Shown: one piece after another, positions 41,424 to 51,929 of the stretch
How the letters are laid out: each line of letters starts with the position of its first letter
How positions within the stretch are numbered: the stretch's first letter is position 1
Assembly (NCBI RefSeq): GCF_006124995.1
Contig: NZ_QEWN01000002.1
Coordinates: 1-64,000, forward strand
DNA length: 64,000 bases
Direction of reading: 5' to 3'
Origin: Vibrio sp. Hep-1b-8
GTDB lineage: Bacteria > Pseudomonadota > Gammaproteobacteria > Enterobacterales > Vibrionaceae
Program-made: the position numbers and the translations under genes
The notes under the pieces: generated by a model
What the model was told of the DNA's origin: nothing
The model's database searches: none
The model's input: the letters and a program-made list of their open reading frames with translations, nothing else

Positions 41424-42440
41424 GTGAAAGTTCTTGTTACCGGCGGTATGGGATACATAGGCAGTCATACTTGTGTGCAGATGATTGAAGCAGGTATTGA
41501 ACCCATTATTGTAGATAATCTTTGCAACGCCAAAGAAGAGGTGCTTACTCGTATCGATGCTCTGACTGGTAAAACACCGACGTTTTACCTGGGTGACATC
41601 CGTGATGAAGCATTTCTCGATTCTGTATTTTCGAAACATGACATCACGTCGGTGATCCACTTTGCTGGGCTAAAAGCGGTTGGTGAATCTGTTGAAAAGC
41701 CCCTCGAATACTATGACAACAATGTTAATGGCACTGTGGTTCTTGCTCGTTCGATGCGTAAAGCGGGTGTCAAAAGCCTTGTTTTCAGCTCTTCTGCCAC
41801 TGTTTATGGCGATCCTCAACAAGTTCCTATCACCGAAGAGTCGCCAACTGGAGCGACGACAAACCCTTATGGTCGCAGCAAATATATGGTTGAACAGTGC
41901 CTCAGTGATCTGTTTACTGCTGAGCAGGACTGGAGCATCACGTTGTTACGCTACTTTAATCCTGTTGGAGCACACCCTTCTGGAACGATGGGGGAAGATC
42001 CCCAAGGTATTCCAAATAACTTGATGCCATTCATTGCTCAGGTTGCTGTCGGGAGGCGTGAGCGCTTGTCTATTTTTGGTGACGATTATCCTACACAAGA
42101 TGGTACCGGTATCCGCGACTATATACATGTCATGGATCTCGCTGACGGGCATATCGCGGCACTGAACTCTGTGGGGAGTCAACATGGTTTGCATGTCTAC
42201 AACCTAGGCACGGGGAAAGGATCGAGTGTATTGCAGATGGTGGAGGCGTTTAGTCGTGCTTGTGGACATGCCGTTCCTTACCAAATATGCCCTCGTAGAG
42301 CTGGTGATATTGCAGAGTGCTGGGCAAGCACTGAAAAGGCTGAAAAAGAGTTGGGATGGCGCGCGCTGCGCAGTATCGATGAAATGACAGCCGATACTTG
42401 GAGTTGGCAGTCAAACAACCCTCAGGGTTATTCCGCCTAA
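41424..42440 (+). CDS. galE: UDP-glucose 4-epimerase
   Basis: 338 residues, the same as E. coli GalE. The NAD-binding motif GGMGYIGSH is at the N-terminus. The catalytic Tyr149 and Lys153 are in NPYGRSKYMVEQ, with Ser in FSSSATVYG. It interconverts UDP-glucose and UDP-galactose in the Leloir pathway. The start is a GTG at 41424 with a GGAG site 8 bases before it. First gene of galETKM. Confidence 0.95.
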   Translation: MKVLVTGGMGYIGSHTCVQMIEAGIEPIIVDNLCNAKEEVLTRIDALTGKTPTFYLGDIRDEAFLDSVFSKHDITSVIHFAGLKAVGESVEKPLEYYDNNVNGTVVLARSMRKAGVKSLVFSSSATVYGDPQQVPITEESPTGATTNPYGRSKYMVEQCLSDLFTAEQDWSITLLRYFNPVGAHPSGTMGEDPQGIPNNLMPFIAQVAVGRRERLSIFGDDYPTQDGTGIRDYIHVMDLADGHIAALNSVGSQHGLHVYNLGTGKGSSVLQMVEAFSRACGHAVPYQICPRRAGDIAECWASTEKAEKELGWRALRSIDEMTADTWSWQSNNPQGYSA

Positions 42441-42485
42441 CACCATATTTGATTTGAAAATAGTTTAAGTAGTTGAGTAAGTACG

Positions 42486-43541
42486 ATGTCGAAGATTGAG
42501 TTTAACCCTGTGGATCATCCACACCGCCGATTCAACCCATTAACTGGGCAGTGGATTCTTGTATCGCCACATCGAGCTAAGCGACCTTGGAGTGGCGCTG
42601 ATGAGAAAGCGGCTGTAGATGAACTACCTGAATATCAAGCAGATTGTTTTCTATGTCCAACAAACCAACGTATTTCGGGGGATGTGAACCCAGATTATCA
42701 GGGCACTTATGTGTTTAGTAATGACTTTGCTGCATTAATGCCAGATTCACCAGATGCACCTGAATCAGACAATCCATTGTTCAAAACACAAGGCGTTCGA
42801 GGGCTGAGTCGAGTTATCTGTTTTTCTCCTGATCACAGCAAAACCTTACCAGAACTCTCTGTGACTCAGATCCGCGGTGTGATAGATACTTGGAACCGTC
42901 AGATCGAAGAGTTAGGTGAGCACTACATCTGGGTTCAGGCATTCGAAAATAAGGGGGAAACCATGGGCTGTTCTCAGCCTCACCCACACGGTCAGATTTG
43001 GGCGAACAGTTTCCTACCGAATGAAATCGAACGCAAAGAGCAGAATCTTAAAGCCTACTACCAACAACACGGCAGCAATTTGCTGGTGGACTATGTGAAT
43101 GCTGAATTGAAAGATGGTTCACGAGTTGTGGTGGAAACCGAGCATTGGGCAGCTTTGGTGCCATATTGGGCGGCATGGCCATTTGAAACCCTGTTACTGC
43201 CTAAAAAGCATATTCGCCGTATGAGTGAATTGACTGACGAACAACGCGATGATCTTGCCGTGGCGATCAAGAAGTTGACCAGCCGTTATGACAACTTGTT
43301 CCAATGCTCATTCCCTTACTCAATGGGCTGGCATTATGCCCCCTTCTTTGAACAGGGGACGGATATTGAACATTGGCAGCTTCATGCACTGTTCTATCCA
43401 CCACTTTTGCGCAGTGCCACAGTACGAAAATTTATGGTTGGTTACGAAATGTTGGCCGAAAGCCAACGTGATCTCACCGCAGAACAAGCTGCACAACGTC
43501 TTCGTGACTTGAGTGATGTTCATTACAAAGAACAGAAGTAA
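42486..43541 (+). CDS. galT: Galactose-1-phosphate uridylyltransferase
   Basis: 351 residues. The active-site HPH is at His166-Pro-His168 ([11 protein letters not shown]), and the zinc-binding Cys pair is in DCFLCPTN near the N-terminus. It exchanges galactose-1-phosphate for glucose-1-phosphate on UDP-glucose. It follows galE by 45 bases. Confidence 0.95.
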   Translation: MSKIEFNPVDHPHRRFNPLTGQWILVSPHRAKRPWSGADEKAAVDELPEYQADCFLCPTNQRISGDVNPDYQGTYVFSNDFAALMPDSPDAPESDNPLFKTQGVRGLSRVICFSPDHSKTLPELSVTQIRGVIDTWNRQIEELGEHYIWVQAFENKGETMGCSQPHPHGQIWANSFLPNEIERKEQNLKAYYQQHGSNLLVDYVNAELKDGSRVVVETEHWAALVPYWAAWPFETLLLPKKHIRRMSELTDEQRDDLAVAIKKLTSRYDNLFQCSFPYSMGWHYAPFFEQGTDIEHWQLHALFYPPLLRSATVRKFMVGYEMLAESQRDLTAEQAAQRLRDLSDVHYKEQK

Positions 43542-43611
43542 CCAACCATTTTAGCCAGCAATGCAGTGCAAGCGCTGGCATGAAAAATTTAACAGAATTC
43601 TAGAGGGCTTT

Positions 43612-44772
43612 ATGTCAGAACTAATCAACAGTGTGAAAGCATCATTTAGCCAAGTACTTGGCTACGCAGCGAGCCATATCATTCAGGCTCCAGGGCGCGT
43701 CAATCTTATTGGTGAACACACCGACTACAACGATGGTTTTGTATTGCCATGTGCGATCGACTATCAAACGGTCGTTGCTGCGGCGAAACGTAACGATAGT
43801 ATTGTGCGAGTTGTTGCCGTTGATTACGAAAACCAAACCGATGAGTTTGATATCACCCAAGAGATCACTTTTGTTAAGGATAAAATGTGGGCCAACTACA
43901 TCCGCGGTGTGGTCAAGTGTTTGCTCGCCCGAGGCTATGAGTTTGGCGGTGCAGATATTTCTGTGAGTGGTAACGTACCGCAAGGCGCGGGCTTGAGTTC
44001 TTCTGCTGCGCTAGAAGTCGTGATAGGTCAAACTTTTAAAGTGCTTTATCAGCTAGAGATTTCTCAGGCGGAGATTGCGCTCAATGGTCAACAGGCAGAA
44101 AATGAATTTGTTGGCTGTAATTGCGGCATTATGGATCAGATGATTTCCGCTGAAGGCAAAGAAAATCATGCAATGTTGCTAGATTGTCGAAGCTTGGAAA
44201 CCGAATCTGTCTCTATGCCTGCTGATATGTCCGTCGTGATCATCAACTCCAATAAAAAACGCGGTCTGGTGGACAGTGAGTACAACACTCGCCGTCAACA
44301 ATGCGAGCAAGCGGCCAGTCTCTTTGGTGTTAAAGCGTTACGTGATGTCACTATGACTGAGTTTGAAGCGAAAGCAGATCTACTTGATGAAGTGGTCGCT
44401 AAGCGTGCTCGTCACGTAATCACCGAAAATGAGCGAACACTTGCAGCCGCTCAAGCATTGCGTGCAAACGATCTCAAGCGTATGGGGCAGTTAATGGCAC
44501 AATCGCACATTTCTATGCGTGACGATTTTGAAATTACCGTCAAAGAGATTGACACCTTAGTGGATATTGTTAAAGCGGTTATCGGCGAGCAAGGCGGTGT
44601 ACGTATGACGGGGGGCGGCTTTGGTGGTTGTATTGTTGCAGTAATGCCGCCTGAACTTGTCGAGCCAGTCAAAGCAGCTGTTGCTGAGCAATATCAAGTC
44701 GCAACCGGAATAAAAGAGTCTATCTACGTTTGTCAGGCCAAAGATGGCGCCGGCCTGATTGAAATGTGCTAA
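43612..44772 (+). CDS. galK: Galactokinase
   Basis: 386 residues of the GHMP kinase family. It carries the galactokinase signature [19 protein letters not shown] (about residue 28), the GHMP ATP motif [14 protein letters not shown], and the C-terminal [13 protein letters not shown] chose the ATG at 43612 (AGAGGGCTTT upstream); an in-frame ATG at 43561 adds 17 residues foreign to the family. It makes galactose-1-phosphate from galactose and ATP. Confidence 0.95.
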   Translation: MSELINSVKASFSQVLGYAASHIIQAPGRVNLIGEHTDYNDGFVLPCAIDYQTVVAAAKRNDSIVRVVAVDYENQTDEFDITQEITFVKDKMWANYIRGVVKCLLARGYEFGGADISVSGNVPQGAGLSSSAALEVVIGQTFKVLYQLEISQAEIALNGQQAENEFVGCNCGIMDQMISAEGKENHAMLLDCRSLETESVSMPADMSVVIINSNKKRGLVDSEYNTRRQQCEQAASLFGVKALRDVTMTEFEAKADLLDEVVAKRARHVITENERTLAAAQALRANDLKRMGQLMAQSHISMRDDFEITVKEIDTLVDIVKAVIGEQGGVRMTGGGFGGCIVAVMPPELVEPVKAAVAEQYQVATGIKESIYVCQAKDGAGLIEMC

Positions 44773-44781
44773 GGACTGTTG

Positions 44782-45846
44782 ATGGAAAATTCTCTTTTTC
44801 GCACCATGACTGAGCAGCTTGCCTATGACGGTCAGCCCGCTCAGTTATTTGAATTAACCAATGTGAGTGGGGTTCGCATTGTGTTGATGGACATCGGAGC
44901 AACATGGCTCAGTTGTCGTTTGCCTTTGGCGTGTGGTGAGCTGCGTGAAGTTTTGTTAGGTGTAGGGACCATGGCAGACTTTGAGCGTCAGCCTAGTTAC
45001 ATGGGGGTAACGGTTGGCCGCTATGCGAACCGCATTGCCAATGGGCTTTTTACGCTTGATGGGCAGTCATATCAGTTGTCTGTGAACCAGGCTGGTAACT
45101 GCTTGCATGGTGGCATCTCGGGTTTTGATAAGCGGCGCTGGCAAGTGGTCGAACAGCAAACCAATACCATTATTTTTGGCTTGAGTTCAGCCGATGGGGA
45201 TCAAGGTTTCCCTGGGAATCTTGATGTTCAACTGCGCTATCAGCTCCATGATGATGGACGATTCGATATTGAATACATCGCTCATTGTGACAAAGCGACG
45301 CCGATAAATTTGACCAATCATGCTTATTTTAATCTCAATGGTACAGAGAGTGAGTTGGATGCCCGTTCACATCAACTGCAAATCGAAGCGGATTACTACT
45401 TGCCGACGAATGAGAATGGTATCCCACTTGACGATTTGGTCAGTGTCCAAGGTACTGGTTTTGATTTCCGCAGAGTCAAAAGTGTCGCTCAAGACTTATT
45501 AGCGGATGAACAACAACAAGCCGCTAAGGGATATGATCACAGCTACTGGTTTGATCCACAACGTGATACCAGTGCACCTGTAGCGACGTTGACCAGTCAG
45601 GATCAGCAAGTGTCTCTTTCGGTGATAACTGACAAACCCGCGATGCAACTCTATTGCGGCAATTGGTTAGCGGGTACGCCAGCGAGAGCGGGAAAAGAGT
45701 ATGCAGATTATGCGGGATTAGCCCTAGAAACGCAGTTTTTGCCGGACTCGCCCAACCACCCACAATGGCCGCAGTCAGGTGTAATTCTACGTCCGGGAGA
45801 GGAATATCGTTATCAAACGACATTCCAATTTTCCCGCTCGCGATAA
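44782..45846 (+). CDS. galM: Galactose mutarotase (aldose 1-epimerase)
   Basis: 354 residues. The family motifs are visible: VTVGRYANRIANGLFTLDG, NCLHGGISGFDKRRW with its His, LTNHAYFNLNG with the catalytic His, and LALETQFLPDSPNH with the catalytic Glu. It converts beta- to alpha-galactose, which is needed downstream of beta-galactosidase. It starts at the ATG at 44782, 9 bases after galK, and is followed by a terminator. Confidence 0.94.
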   Translation: MENSLFRTMTEQLAYDGQPAQLFELTNVSGVRIVLMDIGATWLSCRLPLACGELREVLLGVGTMADFERQPSYMGVTVGRYANRIANGLFTLDGQSYQLSVNQAGNCLHGGISGFDKRRWQVVEQQTNTIIFGLSSADGDQGFPGNLDVQLRYQLHDDGRFDIEYIAHCDKATPINLTNHAYFNLNGTESELDARSHQLQIEADYYLPTNENGIPLDDLVSVQGTGFDFRRVKSVAQDLLADEQQQAAKGYDHSYWFDPQRDTSAPVATLTSQDQQVSLSVITDKPAMQLYCGNWLAGTPARAGKEYADYAGLALETQFLPDSPNHPQWPQSGVILRPGEEYRYQTTFQFSRSR

Positions 45847-45861
45847 TCGCCAGATTGAAAA

Positions 45862-45886
45862 AGCCAGTCACACGACTGGCTTTTTA
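45862..45886 (+). terminator. Terminator of galETKM
   Basis: A perfect 8-base stem AGCCAGTC/GACTGGCT (45862-45869, 45874-45881) with an ACAC loop, followed by a T run, 16 bases beyond the galM stop. Confidence 0.9.
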
Positions 45887-45914
45887 TTATTTAAGGAAGC
45901 GTCAGCTACGCCGT

Positions 45915-46259
45915 TTAGAATCCTTCATGCTGGTCAATTGCAACGCGAGCTTCACTCATCGAGCAACCGGTTTCTTGCACGAGTTGACTAACGGTCATGG
46001 CGGGATTGCTGAGCAGTATTTGAGACAAATCGACGTCAGGTTCGGGCAAGGATTTGCCAATCGCTGCAACTATCCACTGTTGATCCTCATCTTTTAGAGT
46101 TTCTATCAATGAGCGCAATTGCTGTTCGTGTCCGCTCAACTGCCAATGCCTTGAACGTCGAATTCGCTTTAACTGACAACCATGCTGGTTGGCACATTTG
46201 ATCACCGCTGTTTTGTCAGCAACTCGGTGGACGAAACTGTTGAGAGTGATGGACAACAT
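45915..46259 (-). CDS. Small conserved Vibrio-type protein (unknown function)
   Basis: 114 residues. It is basic in the first half (CQLKRIRRSRHWQLSG) and ends with a helical segment (MTVSQLVQETGCSMSEARVAIDQHEGF) that resembles a helix-turn-helix or UBA-like fold. From memory, similar short Vibrio proteins carry the annotation 'ribosome recycling factor family protein', though I see no RRF signature and would not assign that role. It begins three bases after the LysR gene, suggesting co-transcription. Confidence 0.6.
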   Translation of the reverse strand: MLSITLNSFVHRVADKTAVIKCANQHGCQLKRIRRSRHWQLSGHEQQLRSLIETLKDEDQQWIVAAIGKSLPEPDVDLSQILLSNPAMTVSQLVQETGCSMSEARVAIDQHEGF

Positions 46260-46262
46260 GCC

Positions 46263-47156
46263 TTAGAGTTCCTCAAACCAATGTTGGACAAAATCGATGA
46301 AGGCTGACAGCTTGGTGCTACGACGAAGCTGAGGAGGGAAGATCAGGTAGATGTTGCTTTGAGTCATTACATAGTCAGGTAAGACTTGCAACAGTTTGCC
46401 GCTATCCAGCGCGGGCTTGACTAAATAACAGGGCATCTTGATCACACCTTTGCCTTTCAACGCCGCATCAAGCAGTAGAAGGTTATCGTTGATGAGCATA
46501 TCGCCATCTGTTGCCACTTCAATCATCTGATTATCGTTTGTGGAAAATGGCCATTTACGTAGATTTGGATCAGATAAACAGTTGTGTTTAGTGAGATCTT
46601 GCGGATGAGTCGGGATGCCGTTTTGAGCCAAATAGTCTGGTGAGGCGCAGCAAATGTGTTGGTACGGCATCAGTTTTTTCGCCACCATATTCTCTGGTGG
46701 GGTATTGGTCGCACGGATGGCTAGGTCGAAGTTGCTTTTGGTGAGGTCTTCTCTGGTATAGCCAATGTCTAAGTCAAATTCGATGTCAGGGTGCAGCAGT
46801 TGAAATTGATGGCAAATCTCGATCAGAAAGCGGTGGCTGAAAATGGTGGGGGCGGTAATTCGTAGCAGTCCGCCGACGGTACTCTTGGTGTGATCGAGTT
46901 CCTTTTCTAACTCAAGGATTGACGCATTGATACCTTGCATTTTTGCTAGAATCTTTTCCCCTACGGCTGTTAAGCGAACACTGCGCGTAGAGCGGATTAA
47001 TAAGCTGGTTTCTAGCTCCTGCTCTAGCTGGAGTATTTGCGATGAGAGATAGCTCCTCGAAATGCCGAGATTATCTGCGGCTTTAGAAAAGCTAAGTTGT
47101 TTGGCTACCTCGCCAAATAGTGCGTAGCGCTCGAAACGCTTGTGCATTTTATGCAT
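46263..47156 (-). CDS. LysR-family transcription regulator
   Basis: About 297 residues. The helix-turn-helix (ALFGEVAKQLSFSKAADNLGISRSYLSSQILQLEQEL) and effector domain are complete and of the CrgA/YafC-like subgroup, with RSTRSVRLTAVGEKIL. The start is uncertain: in-frame GTG (47162), ATG (47156) and ATG (47147) are all possible, and none has a strong ribosome-binding site. It is divergent from the aldo-keto reductase gene across a 192-base gap, so that gene is its likely target. Confidence 0.8.
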   Translation of the reverse strand: MHKMHKRFERYALFGEVAKQLSFSKAADNLGISRSYLSSQILQLEQELETSLLIRSTRSVRLTAVGEKILAKMQGINASILELEKELDHTKSTVGGLLRITAPTIFSHRFLIEICHQFQLLHPDIEFDLDIGYTREDLTKSNFDLAIRATNTPPENMVAKKLMPYQHICCASPDYLAQNGIPTHPQDLTKHNCLSDPNLRKWPFSTNDNQMIEVATDGDMLINDNLLLLDAALKGKGVIKMPCYLVKPALDSGKLLQVLPDYVMTQSNIYLIFPPQLRRSTKLSAFIDFVQHWFEEL

Positions 47157-47348
47157 CAACACAAACCTATAATTCGAAATCTGTTGTTGATTATATCGTT
47201 CAATATAGAAAATTAAAGTAAGTTAATTGTGCGTTATACCGAATTATCTTTTCGTCTTTATGGTCTTAATCGTCCTGCTGGCTAGCAGTATACTGAATCC
47301 AGAACAGCGCAAGTATCGCTGATAAATTGCATCTTTCAGGGGACAAAT

Positions 47349-48230
47349 ATGAACAAGTCACACCCGGTTTTTTCACCGATGATCCAAGGTTACTGGCGCA
47401 TGGCAGAGTGGGGTATGAATACTCAGCAACAGCATGCGTTTGTACAGCAACATCTTGAGTTGGGTATCACCACGGTTGATCATGCTCCAGTGTATGGACC
47501 AGACTCTGCATGTGAGAAAATGTTTGGTCAGGTGCTGGCACTCGATAGTCGCTTGCGTGACCAGATTCAGATCGTTTCAAAATGTGGTATTTACCGTGGT
47601 GAAGGCAAGCAGGTCAATCACTACAACAGTAGCAAGGCTGCGATTATCGAATCGACTGAACAATCTCTTCGCCGTTTAAATACCGATCATCTCGACGTCT
47701 TGCTATTGCACCGTCCAGATCTGCTGATGGATGCCGATGAAGCCGCCGAAGCGTTCGCACAGTTAAACAGTGCTGGTAAAGTAAAGCATTTTGGTGTGTC
47801 TAACTTTACCCCAGATCAGTTCGCGTTACTTCAATCTCGCCTTGATGTACCACTTATCACCAATCAGATTGAAATTAATCCGGTGAACTTACAAGTGACG
47901 GAAGATGGTACGCTGGAGCAGTTACAAAAGCAGCGAGTTCAGCCGATGGCTTGGTCATGTCTTGCTGGTGGTCGAATATTTAGCTATAGCAGTGAACAGG
48001 CATGCCGTCTACGTGACACATTATCTGAAGTTGGCCAAGAAATTGGAGCCGACTGTATTGACCAAGTCATTTTTGCTTGGGTGATGAGAATGCCTGCGCG
48101 CCCAGTTCCTATCATTGGTAGCGGTAACATCCAGCGCGTGAAGACAGCGGTCGGCGCATTACAGCTGGAGTTGACACATGAACAGTGGTACCGCATCTGG
48201 GTTGCATCGAAAGGTCATGGTGTCGCGTAA
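47349..48230 (+). CDS. Aldo-keto reductase, YdhF-like
   Basis: 293 residues. The family's catalytic residues are in place: Asp and Tyr in TTVDHAPVYGPDSACEK, Lys in IVSKCGI and His in LLLHRPDLLMD. The order and the IQGYWRMAEWGM start match the YdhF subgroup of NADPH-dependent oxidoreductases. The substrate is unknown. The ribosome-binding site is AGGGG. It is divergent from a LysR gene. Confidence 0.85.
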   Translation: MNKSHPVFSPMIQGYWRMAEWGMNTQQQHAFVQQHLELGITTVDHAPVYGPDSACEKMFGQVLALDSRLRDQIQIVSKCGIYRGEGKQVNHYNSSKAAIIESTEQSLRRLNTDHLDVLLLHRPDLLMDADEAAEAFAQLNSAGKVKHFGVSNFTPDQFALLQSRLDVPLITNQIEINPVNLQVTEDGTLEQLQKQRVQPMAWSCLAGGRIFSYSSEQACRLRDTLSEVGQEIGADCIDQVIFAWVMRMPARPVPIIGSGNIQRVKTAVGALQLELTHEQWYRIWVASKGHGVA

Positions 48231-48290
48231 CTACCTGAATCAAAAGAGGGCTCTAGTTTGAGCCCCCCTAAATACCGTTACGCTTGTTGG

Positions 48291-49295
48291 CTACTTGGCA
48301 ATTTTTGCAACCGAGTTACGACGTACTAACGTTGGTGTAAACATGATGGCTTCGTTGTTAGTTGCTTCTTGTTTGGCGAGATTTAATGCTAGTCGCGCAG
48401 CGCGCTCTGCCATCATAGCGATAGGGTAACGAATCGTCGTCAATCGAGGGCTGATGTAACGAGCAATCAGACCGTCATCGAACCCCATCATAGAGATTTG
48501 ATCTGGCACTTTGATGCCATTTTCATCGAGTACAGACAGTGCTCCCGCAGCCATGTAATCGTTATAGGCGACCACACCAGTGATATCGAGTGATTTGGTG
48601 AGTAAGGTGGTCATAGCAACTTCACCACCATCGTTGTTTGGCTCACCACGTTCGATATAGCTGCTAGGCAGTTCAATATTGTTGTCTTTTAGCGCCGCGA
48701 GATACCCTGCAACTCGTTGCGAAGAGTCTTCTATTTCGTGAGCTGACGCTACACAAGCAATTTTAGTGTGTCCATGACGGATCAGGTATTCAGTCGCTAG
48801 ATAAGCCCCTTTGAAGTTATCGAGTGCGATGCAGCGTTCCGCAATTTCTTCAATAAATCGGTTTATGAGCACCAGACCTTTGACTTCTTTCGCGTAGCCG
48901 ATGAGCTCTTGATCAGATAAGCCTTTTGAGTGGATGACCAGAGCCTCACAGCGATTGTTGATAAGCAGTTCAATCGCTTTGCGTTCTTCTTCAGCATCAT
49001 GGTAACCATTTCCGATCAGTATATGTTTACCATGTTCGTGAGCGACATTGTCCACTGCTTTGACGAGGGCTCCGAAAAAGGGATCGGACACATCACCAAC
49101 CAATACGCCAACGGTATTGCTGCTCTGGCTAACAAGCGCTTTGGCGGCGGCATTGGGTCGGTAGCCTAGTTTTGCCATCGCTTTTGAGACCGATTCTATC
49201 GATGCTTTGCTCGCTTTAGGAGACTTATTGATCACTCTGGATACTGTAGCAATCGATACGCCAGCTTCCTTGGCGACATCTTTTATGGTTGCCAT
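48291..49295 (-). CDS. galR: Galactose operon repressor GalR
   Basis: 334 residues, closely like E. coli GalR. The DNA-binding domain is MATIKDVAKEAGVSIATVSRVINKSPKAS. The effector domain includes VGVLVGDVSDPFFGALVKAV, AYNDYMAAGALSVL and SPRLTTIRYPIAMMAERAA. The protein ends soon after FTPTLVRRNSV, shorter than E. coli GalR. It should repress galETKM through the operator at 41305-41320. An operator-like sequence in its own upstream region suggests autoregulation. Confidence 0.88.
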   Translation of the reverse strand: MATIKDVAKEAGVSIATVSRVINKSPKASKASIESVSKAMAKLGYRPNAAAKALVSQSSNTVGVLVGDVSDPFFGALVKAVDNVAHEHGKHILIGNGYHDAEEERKAIELLINNRCEALVIHSKGLSDQELIGYAKEVKGLVLINRFIEEIAERCIALDNFKGAYLATEYLIRHGHTKIACVASAHEIEDSSQRVAGYLAALKDNNIELPSSYIERGEPNNDGGEVAMTTLLTKSLDITGVVAYNDYMAAGALSVLDENGIKVPDQISMMGFDDGLIARYISPRLTTIRYPIAMMAERAARLALNLAKQEATNNEAIMFTPTLVRRNSVAKIAK

Positions 49296-49418
49296 ATTTG
49301 ACCTCGAAAAATACGAATGAAGTTATTTAACCTTGTTGATGTAAATAAGGCAAATACTGTTATGAATACATTTTTAAATTGAGATCTTTACCACTTGCAA
49401 TATAAGTGATTGCTGATA

Positions 49419-49794
<376 letters not shown>

Positions 49795-49801
49795 AGGTAG
49801 A

Positions 49802-49823
49802 CACCAAGCTCGAAGGCTTGGTG
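49802..49823. terminator. Hairpin between the CsaA-like gene and its convergent neighbour
   Basis: A perfect 8-base stem CACCAAGC/GCTTGGTG with a six-base loop. T-content after the stem is modest, so it is a probable bidirectional terminator. Confidence 0.6.
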
Positions 49824-49858
49824 CTCCATTTAACTTATCTCTTTTTGGCTGAGGGTTT

Positions 49859-50428
49859 TCAGGCTCTTACTTCAGCCACCAGAGCATCAATTTGCTTGTG
49901 GTGCTCTGGTTTTACTCCTGCTAGGTTGCCATATTTTGGTTCATGGCGATCATTTTCGAGCGGAAAATGCCAGCCTATCGTTTGCTCAATAAACTGTTTG
50001 GCAAACTGTTCCGATATTTCTAGACACCCAACGAGAACAGTACCCACATAAGTTTGCATTATTGGACTGAGTGTACAAGGTGGCTCAGGATTGTCTTTGA
50101 TGTAAACCCAAACTTGATCGTTGTCGCTAAGTGGCAACTGTGACTCAACTTGATTCACTTGGACTTGAACGCGATGGTAGCCTCGTTCACGAATATCGAA
50201 CTCTTTAAGACCGCATTGACTTACTTCGAGTAAAACACCATTAACGTACCCGTGTCCTTTATCGACCACCAAGGGTGAGAGCGTATAACTCTCATCCACT
50301 TTGCCCCAATAGCGTTTAAACCCCTCTACGGTTGCGGTGGTTGCCGCCGAAGTTTGCCCTGTTAATTGGCGTGATGCGGAATTCATCAGACTGCCATAAC
50401 CGAAGATATAGTTTGCCACTGTTGTCAC
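49859..50428 (-). CDS. Gamma-glutamylcyclotransferase-like protein
   Basis: 189 residues. The N-terminal YIFGYGSLMNSASRQ is the conserved YGSL substrate loop of the gamma-glutamylcyclotransferase/AIG2 fold. VNGVLLEVSQCGLKEFDIRERGYHRVQV carries the Glu used for catalysis in this fold. The specific substrate (gamma-glutamyl amino acids, glutathione or other) is not evident. It lies alone. Confidence 0.75.
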   Translation of the reverse strand: MTTVANYIFGYGSLMNSASRQLTGQTSAATTATVEGFKRYWGKVDESYTLSPLVVDKGHGYVNGVLLEVSQCGLKEFDIRERGYHRVQVQVNQVESQLPLSDNDQVWVYIKDNPEPPCTLSPIMQTYVGTVLVGCLEISEQFAKQFIEQTIGWHFPLENDRHEPKYGNLAGVKPEHHKQIDALVAEVRA

Positions 50429-50666
50429 CTCATCTTGGATGTGAAATAGGAGTATTCGTTAAACTAACCAGTTTCACTGAGAATTGAAAGTCGTTCATAT
50501 CGTATCTATCGTGTCTTTTTGACATTTTTAAATTGGGTTAATTTGACTTCTTTTTTGGCTTGTTTATATCACTAAGCCTTTGAGATAAAAGAGTTACAAG
50601 GGTTGGAATATTTCTTGCGATAGCCTAGGAAGATTTCAGTTTTTTATAACTTTTAGGAGTCACTTA

Positions 50667-51851
50667 GTGCTCAATATTACTGATAAAAAAGTAGAAGAAG
50701 CGATCCCAGCCGTTTTACGTTTAGGTTTTAGACCTTTCTTCCTATTAGGATCCATCTACGCGGTTATTGCTATTGGCTTATGGGTTTGGATGTTCCAAAG
50801 CGGACAACCCGCGATGCTTCAAGTGCCTGCATTATGGTGGCACGTTCATGAGATGTTGTTTGGTTTTGCCATGGCGATTGTGACTGGATTTGTCTTAACC
50901 GCGGTTCAGAACTGGACGGGAATTAATGGTACAAAGCATCACCGTTTAGCTGCGATAGTGGCACTGTGGTTGTTGCCGCGATTGTTGCTATGGACTCCAA
51001 CGCCGCTTTGGCTGGTTTCTAGCCTTGAAGCCTTGTTTTTAGCTTTTGTCGCCTACGAAGTCGGCAGCCGAGTCGTCAAAGCGAAAGGGTGGCGTAATCT
51101 GTTTTTTATTCCGTTATTTTTGTTGGCTATCGTGGCTAATTTTGCCAGTTATGCGGCGGTAAAAGGTATGCCGCCATTTCCTGCTTCAGCGGTTTGGCAG
51201 GCGATGCTTTGGTGGTTTACTTTGCTGCTCTCTGTTATGGGCAGCCGTGTTATCCCATTTTTTACCGCTCGTCGTTTTAACTTTGAAAAACCTCAGCCAA
51301 TAGTCTGGTTGGACTGGTTAGCAAACCTACCTCTGATCGGCTTATTTATATTAAGTTTTTCCCCGATGACCTTTGCTCAACTTGGTCAACCATTGATGTT
51401 GTTAGCCGGTGTGGCGCATCTGATCCGAATCATACGCTGGAAACCGTGGCTTACTTTGAGCGAACCTTTGGTTTGGTCACTGCATGCTACTTACCTGTGC
51501 ATCCCAGTGAGCTTGCTATTACGTGGTTTGCTGGATAATCCATTTGCCAGCCACAACATGTTGCATTTATTTGCGATTGGGGCCATTGGCGGTGTGATTT
51601 TGGCGATGATCGCTCGCGTGACAATGGGGCATACTGGTCGTGCGATTTACCAAGGTCCAAATATGAACCTAGCCTTCGGTGCTTTGGTATTGGCTGCAAT
51701 TGTACGTGGGATAGGGGTGGCGTTCTTCCCTCAGTATCTGATTTCTGCGCTAAACATCAGTGCAGCGTTGTGGATATTCGCTTTTGTCATGTATGTCGGT
51801 CTGTTTGGAAAAATGCTAGTCACCCCAAGGGTCGATGGTCATCCTGGTTGA
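50667..51851 (+). CDS. nnrS: NnrS family membrane protein
   Basis: 394 residues with about 12 membrane segments and conserved histidines (LWWHVHEMLFGFAMAIVTGFVL, then HNMLHLFAIGAIGGVILAMIARVTMGHTGR). NnrS proteins are haem- and copper-containing and have been linked to tolerance of nitric oxide. The start is a GTG at 50667 after a TAGGAG site. No NsrR or FNR site could be recognised upstream. A terminator follows. Confidence 0.88.
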   Translation: MLNITDKKVEEAIPAVLRLGFRPFFLLGSIYAVIAIGLWVWMFQSGQPAMLQVPALWWHVHEMLFGFAMAIVTGFVLTAVQNWTGINGTKHHRLAAIVALWLLPRLLLWTPTPLWLVSSLEALFLAFVAYEVGSRVVKAKGWRNLFFIPLFLLAIVANFASYAAVKGMPPFPASAVWQAMLWWFTLLLSVMGSRVIPFFTARRFNFEKPQPIVWLDWLANLPLIGLFILSFSPMTFAQLGQPLMLLAGVAHLIRIIRWKPWLTLSEPLVWSLHATYLCIPVSLLLRGLLDNPFASHNMLHLFAIGAIGGVILAMIARVTMGHTGRAIYQGPNMNLAFGALVLAAIVRGIGVAFFPQYLISALNISAALWIFAFVMYVGLFGKMLVTPRVDGHPG

Positions 51852-51873
51852 TCGCCAGTTTCGATTAGAGCTA

Positions 51874-51903
51874 AAAAGGCTTGGTGTCGTAACCAAGCCT
51901 TTT
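51874..51903. terminator. Bidirectional terminator between nnrS and glpD
   Basis: A perfect 12-base stem AAAAGGCTTGGT/ACCAAGCCTTTT (51874-51885, 51892-51903) with a six-base loop, serving both convergent genes. Confidence 0.9.
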
Positions 51904-51929
51904 AATGATAAATTGCCTTACTTAGGTGG

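Noticed and set aside
50429-50666. NsrR or FNR site upstream of nnrS
   Set aside because: No sequence close to either consensus could be found on either strand.
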